Source: BP-191 sp035940575 (lineage in GTDB: Bacteria; Actinomycetota; Actinomycetes; BP-191). From it: a stretch of DNA of 16,876 nucleotides. This document shows, one piece after another, positions 10,801 through 15,351 of this stretch. The notes below the pieces were generated by a model, which saw only the letters and a list, made by a program, of their open reading frames with translations, was not told where the DNA came from and ran no database searches. Both the position numbers and the translations under genes were made by a program. Numbering within the stretch: position 1 is the first letter of the stretch; every line of letters begins with the position of its first letter. The stretch spans positions 1 through 16,876 of the forward strand of contig DASZER010000040.1 in assembly GCA_035940575.1 (NCBI GenBank). The letters run 5' to 3'.

Positions 10801-11310
10801 GACGAGGACGAGGTCGCAGACGGTGTAGGCGATGCTCAGCGTCTTCTGCAGCACGTCGAGGTACGGCGTCGTGACGTACGGCTGCAGGACGTACGCCGAC
10901 ACGAGCACGCCGAGCGAGGTGACGATGATCAGCGCGTCGAGCAGGTTGTCGCCCTCGACCTGCGCCCTGCGGCGCCTGACCAGGAACACGATGCCGGCGA
11001 TCATGAGCCCGTACCCGAGGTAGAACACCGGGTCGGCGGGCGACGGGAACGGCTTCGGCTGGCCGATGACCGCCGCGTGCCCCGCGCGCACGAGCTGGGC
11101 CGCGATGAACATCCACGCGCCCGCCATGAGCAGCGTCCACGGCCGCGAGGCGTTGCCCGCCCACGCGCGGGTGCCGCGGCGCATCGCGACGAGCGCGATG
11201 GCGCTGAGCACCAGCGTGAGCGTCGGCTGCTGGTCCGCGGGCGCGACGGCGACGAGGACGACGCCGGCGAGACCGGCGGCGAGGAAGCGACGCCAACTGG
11301 TGGTGGTCAT
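7807..11310 (-). CDS. Membrane-bound c-di-GMP enzyme: GAF-PAS-PAS-GGDEF-EAL
   Basis: This 1167-residue sensor makes and/or degrades cyclic di-GMP. The N-terminal 300 residues hold about eight to ten hydrophobic segments. A GAF-like domain (about 315-460), two PAS domains (about 470-590 and 600-715; VVHFRDITDRR and VLNGRDVTDRK mark their ends) and GGDEF and EAL domains follow. The GGDEF signature is intact at 800-804, with an inhibitory RxxD site (RAQD, 791-794) five residues before it. The EAL domain keeps EAL (927-929), Asn986, EITE (1018-1021), DDFGTGYS from 1048, Lys1069, Glu1106 and Gln1126, so both activities look possible. The start is ATG at 11310, with no ribosome-binding site of its own but an overlapping upstream frame. 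The input signal is unknown. Confidence 0.95.
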   Translation of the reverse strand: MTTTSWRRFLAAGLAGVVLVAVAPADQQPTLTLVLSAIALVAMRRGTRAWAGNASRPWTLLMAGAWMFIAAQLVRAGHAAVIGQPKPFPSPADPVFYLGYGLMIAGIVFLVRRRRAQVEGDNLLDALIIVTSLGVLVSAYVLQPYVTTPYLDVLQKTLSIAYTVCDLVLVGVTVRLAVGGGRRNMSYYLLGIAWGMAIAADALVTVETMGVALAPWTYLTSALAYVFLASSAMHPSMATLSEKPPAQEVRLTRRRLVLLFGAMVLVPGMLALEVVNGTTPRTPVYAGGSVVMALLVLGRLAGLVRSKERKAARETVLRAAAASFAGSTDAGDMLRAAVDALASLADAGDDTRVSLATIDEEGTLRVVASVGFDAGITVGAVAVPGPVTDAIRRGEAFTTVLDPPPYASDRNGKRHVLAVPLVARQSVRGGFVVTSKRRAVAFEVARAVGALADQLSVALEANALADEIARRRHERRFRALVENGSDLVILVDGDGTVFFASPACRHLLGIDDTDMLGRHPLERIHPEDRFLAGSLLDVVWASAGAREPIEARFLHADGSWRWFEMIAENLLDDEEVGGVVVHFRDITDRRRAQRDLQESAARFRSLVQHASDVVVVLDQQACISYVSPSVTRVLGYLPDELVGTSGAVLLHDEDVAMLPVDWHESFPPFTREARVRRRNGDWAVVEFTASDLRREPGVEGIVLNGRDVTDRKTLEAELRRLALHDGLTGLPNRTLFLDRVTQALAREPAVTSIGVLFVDLDDFKTVNDGLGHVAGDALLKAVAGRIAGCLRAQDTAARLGGDEFGVLLDDISAFDAVEVAHRIGAAFGEPFVVDGRQLHVTATVGVVVRHDERVSTEVLLRRADVAMYLAKTRGKNRVQVYEPGMEELFRERLELKGDLAAAVADEQFRLVYQPIVSLEDGGLEGFEALVRWQHPERGLVPPNVFVPIAEETGDIVALGLWVLRTACEQLASWQREYGIRPRMSVNLSIRQLEHPALLAQVREAIADAGINAADLTLEITESVLAADVDVVRSQLAALKGLGVKVAIDDFGTGYSSFGYLNQFPIDVLKIDRAFVMDLDAAESEQADIVRAIVALARSRGLRTVAEGIEETTQADVLRELGCDTGQGYLYSRPQSPGDLAETLRAAATVRAVLPSPRRPAESREAVA

Positions 11311-11342
11311 GCGGTGCAGGTCGGGCGGTAGGCCGCGATCAT
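11307..11342 (-). CDS. 11-codon upstream reading frame coupled to the c-di-GMP enzyme
   Basis: An ATG at 11342 opens a short frame encoding MIAAYRPTCTA and ending in TGA at 11309-11307. An AGGAG ribosome-binding site (11353-11349) lies 6 nt upstream, which is ideal spacing. The TGA overlaps the ATG of the large gene (ATGA). The large gene has no Shine-Dalgarno sequence of its own, so ribosomes terminating here probably restart on it. The peptide itself may be irrelevant. This reading rests on the sequence alone. Confidence 0.5.
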   Translation of the reverse strand: MIAAYRPTCTA

Positions 11343-11571
11343 TGAGGGCTCCTGGCGTGTTGATGACGCTTGGCGCGATAACTCAGGGCTTCGGTCCCGA
11401 ACACCCTGGGAATCGGGGGCCATGCGATCTGGTCATCGCGGACCAATCTCGTAATTGGCCCTGGTCGGGCCCTCAAGAATCAGTACGTTGAGTGACGCGG
11501 AGGTCACGCAGCGGCGCTGACGTCCTGGCCCAAGCCCGCACATTTCCCCCCTCGAGAACTCCGGAGACCGC
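11343..11571. other. Divergent intergenic region with possible operator
   Basis: This region separates the c-di-GMP gene from the GNAT/arginine decarboxylase operon and is less GC-rich than its surroundings. On the plus strand a TACGTT hexamer (11484-11489) fits a -10 consensus but lacks a good -35. It lies within an imperfect dyad, CTCAA (11472-11476) and TTGAG (11488-11492), that could bind a regulator. On the minus strand TTGAGG-N17-TACGAG is a weak promoter candidate. None of these is convincing alone. Confidence 0.3.
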
Positions 11572-12162
11572 ATGAGCCTCGCCACGATGGCGCCCGCAGC
11601 CACGTCCGCGCCGGTCCGCGTGCAACGCATGACCCTGGTGCCCGACGAGCTCGTCGAACCGTTCCTCGAGGTCTACCGGGCGGCGTTCGCGCCGCTCGCG
11701 ACCCGTGCGGCCGCGCGGCAGTTCCTGACCGACGACGAGTTCCGCGACGAGATGCGCGACGCGCGCGTGACGAAGCTCGTGGCGTTCGACGAGGCCGGCG
11801 AGGCCGGCTCCATGGCGATCGTCGCCACCGACCTCAGCCTCGTCCCGTGGATCTCGGTGCCGTACTACGAGAGCCGCTACCCCGAGCAGTACCGCCGCGG
11901 CGCCGTGTACTACGTCAACGCCGCCGTCGTCCGCCCCGACCGCCAGGGCGGCCCGTGGACGAAGGTCGTCCTCGAGGACCTGTACCGCTTCGTCGCGGAG
12001 AACCGCGCCGTCATGGCGTTCGACGCGTGCGGCTTCAACGTCGACGTCATCAAGCTCGTCGAGGCGACCGCGCGCGCCGCCCACCGCCTCGCGCACGTCG
12101 AGGCGGCCGAGCTCGACCAGCAGCGTTACTACGCGTTCGACATGGCCGGGGGCCTGCGATGA
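11572..12162 (+). CDS. GNAT-like N-acyltransferase
   Basis: The 196-residue protein has the order of elements of a GNAT acyltransferase. An N-terminal helix (LVEPFLEVYRAAFAPL, 27-42) is followed by the strand TKLVAFDEAGEAGSMAIVAT (67-86). The central strand YYVNAAVVRPDRQGGPWTKV (113-132) contains an R-x3-Q-G-G loop where GNAT enzymes bind the acyl-CoA pyrophosphate. GNAT enzymes transfer acyl groups to amines; the substrate here is unknown. ATG at 11572 is preceded by GGAG at a suitable distance. The stop overlaps the ATG of the arginine decarboxylase gene by 4 bp. This coupling suggests, as inference only, that agmatine or a derivative is the acyl acceptor. The family assignment is moderate, since overall similarity is judged by eye. 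Confidence 0.65.
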   Translation: MSLATMAPAATSAPVRVQRMTLVPDELVEPFLEVYRAAFAPLATRAAARQFLTDDEFRDEMRDARVTKLVAFDEAGEAGSMAIVATDLSLVPWISVPYYESRYPEQYRRGAVYYVNAAVVRPDRQGGPWTKVVLEDLYRFVAENRAVMAFDACGFNVDVIKLVEATARAAHRLAHVEAAELDQQRYYAFDMAGGLR

Positions 12163-12710
12163 CCACGACGACCGTCCACGTCCCGACCATCACGATCGCG
12201 AAGCCGCGGCTGCGGACCATCGAGATCGCCTGCGGGACGGGCCACGGCCCGAACACGCTCGCGGCGTTCGACGGCGCCCTGATCGCGACCGGCATCGCCA
12301 ACTACAACCTGCTGCGCCTGTCGTCGGTGATCCCGCCGTCGACGTCGGTGGTCCCGGTCACCGGGTCCGTCGCCGACCCCGGCGGCGAGTGGGGCGACCG
12401 CCTCTACGTCGTCATGGCCGAGATGCGCGTCACCGAGCCCGGCGACGAGGCGTGGGCCGGCATCGGCTGGGTGCAGGACGAGGAGACCGGCAAGGGGCTG
12501 TTCGTCGAGCACGAGGGGCACCGCGAGAGCGACGTGCGCGGCGACATCCTCGACAGCCTCGGCTCGCTCGTCGCGGGCCGGCCCGGGCACACGTTCGGGC
12601 CGCCGCACTACGTCCTGCACGGCGCCGTCTGCGACGGCACGCCGACCTGCGCCATGGCGGTCGCCGTCTACGAGCCCGCGTCCTGGTCGGTGGACCTGAA
12701 CGGCCACTAG
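12159..12710 (+). CDS. pdaD: Pyruvoyl-dependent arginine decarboxylase
   Basis: The 183-residue proenzyme matches the pyruvoyl-type arginine decarboxylases of archaea and chlamydiae, which turn arginine into agmatine and CO2. Typical segments are GTGHGPNTLAAFDGALIATG (26-45), ANYNLLRLSSVIPP (47-60) and the acidic LFVEHEG region (114-120). By analogy, self-cleavage would occur between Ser55 and Ser56, turning Ser56 into the pyruvoyl group at the N-terminus of the alpha chain. The length is close to that of archaeal enzymes. ATG at 12159 overlaps the stop of the GNAT gene (ATGA). A large inverted repeat begins within 10 bp of its TAG stop. No agmatinase, agmatine deiminase or antiporter gene lies nearby. 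Confidence 0.9.
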   Translation: MTTTTVHVPTITIAKPRLRTIEIACGTGHGPNTLAAFDGALIATGIANYNLLRLSSVIPPSTSVVPVTGSVADPGGEWGDRLYVVMAEMRVTEPGDEAWAGIGWVQDEETGKGLFVEHEGHRESDVRGDILDSLGSLVAGRPGHTFGPPHYVLHGAVCDGTPTCAMAVAVYEPASWSVDLNGH

Positions 12711-12716
12711 CCGGCG

Positions 12717-12849
12717 CTGGTAGGGCTTGGCGGAACGCGGCCCGTCGCCGCCCGGCGGGTCCAGGGGGCGATCCGGCAAGGACGCAGGACGCCGCCGGGC
12801 GCCGCCTGGGGCCCGGGCGGCAGGGCTGCGTCTCGCCAAGCCCTACTAG
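12717..12849. repeat. 133-bp inverted-repeat element (MITE-like or structured RNA)
   Basis: The ends are 16-bp inverted repeats with one mismatch: CTGGTAGGGCTTGGCG at 12717-12732 and CGCCAAGCCCTACTAG at 12834-12849, with 13 bp continuous. Inside, 12735-12743 pairs with 12823-12831 (8 of 9) and 12747-12755 with 12813-12821 (9 of 9). The whole can therefore fold into one long, interrupted stem of about 30 bp with a folded GC-rich apex. It starts 6 bp after the pdaD stop, so it may serve as a terminator. Its right end touches the promoter of the next gene. No target-site duplication is obvious. Confidence 0.7.
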
Positions 12850-12852
12850 GGT
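12847..12852 (+). promoter_or_regulatory. Leaderless -10 element for the 590-residue membrane protein
   Basis: TAGGGT is followed by 6 nt and GTG at 12859, the spacing of a leaderless actinobacterial promoter. No ribosome-binding site precedes the GTG. The hexamer overlaps the last bases of the inverted-repeat element, so folding of that DNA could affect promoter use. Confidence 0.55.
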
Positions 12853-12858
12853 CGCCAC

Positions 12859-14631
12859 GTGAGCGGGATCGAGATCCTCGGCCTGGTGTTCGCCGGCCTC
12901 GTCGTCGGCCCGCTCGCGATGTTCGTGCGCAGGCGCTCCCTGCAGGCGACGCGGCGCAAGGCCGAGCGCGGGGAGGACGTCAGGCTCGGCGCGTTCCTGC
13001 GCGGGTCCGCGAAGCCGTACCCCGGCCGCTGGAAGCAGGGGTCGCTGCGGACGGGCGAGCGGCCGTTGCGGTGGGAGTACTGGGACCGCGTACGCGTGCC
13101 GATCCCGCTCGTCGGGCTGACGCTCGTCCACCGCGAGCGCGTCGTGATCCCGAACGCGCCCGACGCCGCCGTCTCGCTGCGCCTGCGCGACCCGGCCGGG
13201 CGCGTCGTGGAGCTCGCGACGGACGAGCGCTACGCCGACCTCCTGCTCGCCGCGCTGCACGCGCCCGCCGGCTCCGCGCCGGCCGCCGCGCGCCGCCGCG
13301 TCCCCGTGCTCGCGCTCGTCTGCCTCGGGCTCTGCGCGCTGTGGCTCGGGGTGTGGGCGTACGTGTGGCTCGCCGGCGACCACGTCACCGGGCGGGTCAC
13401 GTCGAACGACGAGGGCTCGTGCGGCGTCACGTGGACGACCGGCGGCGAGGCGCACACTGCCGTCATCGACTGCGCCGCGCAGCGCCCCGGCGACCCGATC
13501 GACCTGGTCGCGCCGCCCGCGCCGTTCGCCGGCGACGCCGTCGACGTGCAGTACACGCCGTGGGTGGTCGCCACGGTCGCCGCCCTCCTCGCGGTGGTGC
13601 CCGCCGGCGCCGGCCTCGCGCGCCGGCTGCTCGCCCGCCGCGCCGCGCGCCGCGGCGGCGTAGCAGCGGTGCCCGACGCGGTGCCTGGGCTCGCCCCGAC
13701 GCTCGCCGCCGTCGCCGCCCCGCCCGAGCTCGGGCGCCACGAGCTGCGCTGGTCGTCGGTGGCGCCGTACCTCGCCGAGCGCGCCCGCGCCGAGGGCTGG
13801 TACGACGCCGCGCCGCCGCCGTGGTGGCAGCGCTGGTGGCGGCGCGGGCACGCGCCGAGGACGCACATCCTGCGGCGCGCGCTGACGTTCGCGGTGTGGC
13901 CGGCGTTCGGCGCCCTGCTCGCGACGATGTTCCTGTGGTCGGCCGTCGACTCGTCGCGCGTCGACCCGGCCAGGGCACGCGTGGCCGACGGCGTCGTCAC
14001 GGCCTTCAGCGGCGGCGTGCCGTACGTGCCGTCCGAGGTGACCGTCGAGTACGACCCCGGCGGCGGGCGCGAGGAGGCGCGCGCGTCGTCGCTGCGGTCG
14101 TTCGACGAGGGCGAGCCGATCCGCGTCCTCTACGACCCCGCGCACCCCGGCCGCGTACGCCTGCCCGGCGACGCCGACGGCGCACCGCGCGGCGTCGCGC
14201 TGCTGCGCGCCACGCTCGCCGCCGCGGGCGCGCTGCTCCTACTCGTGCTCGCGACCGCGCTGGCCAGGCTCGCGCGCGTACGCCGCCTGCGCCGCACCGC
14301 GCCCCGGCACGTCCGCTACGCGATCGTGCGCGGCGGCGTGGGCGAGTTCGGGATGCTCGTCTTCGACACCGACGGCGACCCGCGTCCGGAGGCGGTCGTG
14401 CCGCTGGACGACCTGCTGCCGGACTGGCTGCCGGTGACGGGCGAGGCGGACGTACGCGGCCCGCTCGACGACGGCGCGCGGCCCGTCGTGACGGTGGCGG
14501 GGCACGAGGTGTTCCCGCCCGAGGACGTCGTGGTGCCGACCGACACCGACGTCCTGGCGTCGTTCGTCAGCGGCGAGATCCCCGTCGACCCCGACGACGA
14601 GCCGCAAGGCTTGCGGACTCGCGACGTCTGA
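12859..14631 (+). CDS. Multipass membrane protein with two DUF3592-like modules
   Basis: The 590-residue protein has hydrophobic segments at about residues 3-24, 146-171, 234-252, 341-362 and 440-465. The first 130 residues (a helix, MFVRRRSLQATRRK, then strands such as RWEYWDRVRVPIPLVG) vaguely recall DUF2550 proteins. Two modules follow in which an extracellular beta domain sits between two helices: 174-233 and 375-438. The second has the DUF3592-like ending DEGEPIRVLYDPAHPGRVRL. The first is a diverged version ending AGDAVDVQYTPW. A soluble C-terminal region of about 120 residues completes it. No catalytic motif is visible, so the function is unknown. GTG at 12859 is chosen for the leaderless promoter; the frame ends in TGA at 14631. 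Confidence 0.8.
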   Translation: MSGIEILGLVFAGLVVGPLAMFVRRRSLQATRRKAERGEDVRLGAFLRGSAKPYPGRWKQGSLRTGERPLRWEYWDRVRVPIPLVGLTLVHRERVVIPNAPDAAVSLRLRDPAGRVVELATDERYADLLLAALHAPAGSAPAAARRRVPVLALVCLGLCALWLGVWAYVWLAGDHVTGRVTSNDEGSCGVTWTTGGEAHTAVIDCAAQRPGDPIDLVAPPAPFAGDAVDVQYTPWVVATVAALLAVVPAGAGLARRLLARRAARRGGVAAVPDAVPGLAPTLAAVAAPPELGRHELRWSSVAPYLAERARAEGWYDAAPPPWWQRWWRRGHAPRTHILRRALTFAVWPAFGALLATMFLWSAVDSSRVDPARARVADGVVTAFSGGVPYVPSEVTVEYDPGGGREEARASSLRSFDEGEPIRVLYDPAHPGRVRLPGDADGAPRGVALLRATLAAAGALLLLVLATALARLARVRRLRRTAPRHVRYAIVRGGVGEFGMLVFDTDGDPRPEAVVPLDDLLPDWLPVTGEADVRGPLDDGARPVVTVAGHEVFPPEDVVVPTDTDVLASFVSGEIPVDPDDEPQGLRTRDV

Positions 14632-14646
14632 CGCGCGGGACGCCGA

Positions 14647-14676
14647 AGGCCCGGCCCCTTCTGCGAGGTCGGGCCT
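14647..14676. terminator. Bidirectional hairpin between convergent genes
   Basis: AGGCCCGGCC (14647-14656) pairs with GGTCGGGCCT (14667-14676). One pair is G-T, which is a G-U wobble in plus-strand RNA but a C-A mismatch in minus-strand RNA. The hairpin therefore suits termination of the 590-residue gene best, and that of the peptide gene less well. There is no U tract, as is common in high-GC genomes. Confidence 0.7.
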
Positions 14677-14697
14677 CCGACGTGGAGCCGAGTGCGG

Positions 14698-14922
14698 CTA
14701 CGCGCAGGCGTAGTCGGTCGGGCAGGCGCAGGTCGGGCCGGTGACGCCGGGGCAGGTGCACGTCGCGATCGTCTTCGTGTCGACGCAGGTGACGTACGTC
14801 TCGACGGCCTCCCTGATGCACTGGACGAGGCTGACGGCGGCGGCGCCCGCCACTCCCCGAAGCTCGAGGGTCGTGAGCTCCGTCAGGGTCTCCTTGCGCA
14901 GGGCGAGCTTGCGAGAGTTCAT
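14698..14922 (-). CDS. Cys-rich RiPP precursor with class I lanthipeptide-like leader, copy 1
   Basis: The 74-residue peptide begins MNSRKLALRKETLTELTTLE and continues LRGVAGAAA. The pattern KLxLxKETLxxL...EL..VAG is that of precursor leaders recognised by class I lanthipeptide enzymes, with a Gly-type cleavage region near residue 26. The remainder has seven cysteines (35, 46, 55, 57, 65, 67, 73) and many threonines, with a core TCTCPGVTGPTCACP (54-68), so several Thr-Cys thioether rings would be possible. ATG at 14922 has GGGAG upstream. No LanB, LanC, LanM, protease or transporter is in the window, so enzymes must be elsewhere or absent. It could also be a disulfide-rich or otherwise modified peptide; the leader similarity is judged by eye. 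Confidence 0.75.
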   Translation of the reverse strand: MNSRKLALRKETLTELTTLELRGVAGAAAVSLVQCIREAVETYVTCVDTKTIATCTCPGVTGPTCACPTDYACA

Positions 14923-14975
14923 CTGGGGTGACTCCCAATCGAGGGGTGACGAAACGGACGGCGCAGCCTACCGCC

Positions 14976-15008
14976 GAAGGCCCGGCCCGCCACGGGAGCC
15001 GGGCCTTC
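14976..15008 (-). terminator. Hairpin between the two precursor copies
   Basis: GAAGGCCCGGC (14976-14986) and GCCGGGCCTTC (14998-15008) form a perfect 11-bp stem with an 11-nt loop, 20 bp past the end of copy 2. No U tract follows. It separates copy 2 from copy 1, whose own promoter should lie in the 50 bp to its left; I see no clear one there. Confidence 0.75.
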
Positions 15009-15028
15009 TGACGGAGAGCGTGGTGCGG

Positions 15029-15251
15029 CTACGCGCAGCCGTAGTCGGTCGGGCAGGCGCAGGTCGGGCCGGTGACGCCGGGGCAGGTGCACGTCCCGAT
15101 CGTCTTCGTGTCGACGCAGGTGACGTACGTACCGAGGTCGATGATGCACGGGGAGGCTCTTGGCGGCGGCGCCACCAGCCACGCCGCGGAGCTCCGGAGC
15201 CGACAGCTCCGTGAGGGTCTCCTTGCGCAGGGCGAGTTGGCGAGAGCTCAC
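15029..15251 (-). pseudogene. Cys-rich RiPP precursor, copy 2, frameshifted
   Basis: From GTG at 15251 the frame reads MSSRQLALRKETLTELSAPE and LRGVAGGAAAKSL, a leader nearly the same as copy 1. The frame then shifts near the GGGG run at 15150-15153. In the shifted frame the sequence continues PCIIDLGTYVTCVDTKTIGT and CTCPGVTGPTCACPTDYGCA, ending in TAG at 15031-15029. Against copy 1, the local alignment fits a 2-nt loss, or equally one extra base in the G run. Read as it stands, the leader would be fused to an Arg-rich, Cys-free tail. A CGGAG ribosome-binding site lies 8 nt before the GTG. This is either a recent pseudogene or a sequencing/assembly error. Confidence 0.75.
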
Positions 15252-15305
15252 CTGGGCACTCCGTATCTGGGGGAAGACGGACGCCGGGGACGGTACCGCA
15301 CGGCA

Positions 15306-15337
15306 GAGGCCCGGCCCCCCAGGGGGAGCCGGGCCTC
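15306..15337 (-). terminator. Terminator hairpin after rpoC
   Basis: GAGGCCCGGC (15306-15315) pairs perfectly over 10 bp with GCCGGGCCTC (15328-15337). The loop contains CCCCC and GGGGG, which can extend the stem slightly. It begins 14 bp past the rpoC stop codon, where the end of the rpoBC transcript is expected. No U tract follows. Confidence 0.75.
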
Positions 15338-15351
15338 CGTACGCCTGCTGG

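Noticed and set aside
8329..11331. Plus-strand open frame of 1000 codons opposite the c-di-GMP gene
   Set aside because: It is antisense to a gene with clear domains and gives low-complexity Arg/Val/Leu/Asp-rich protein, an artefact of high GC codon use.
11503..11528. GC-rich dyad before the GNAT gene (CAGCG/CGCTG)
   Set aside because: The arms are separated by only one base and cannot form a hairpin; surrounding matches are imperfect.
12430..14145. Minus-strand open frame of 571 codons opposite pdaD and the membrane protein gene
   Set aside because: It is an Arg/Ala/Gly-rich shadow frame with no start signal; it also crosses the inverted-repeat element and two independent genes.
14698..15251. 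CRISPR-like or simple direct repeats from the two precursor genes
   Set aside because: There are only two copies, each about 225 bp and coding; this is gene duplication, not an array.
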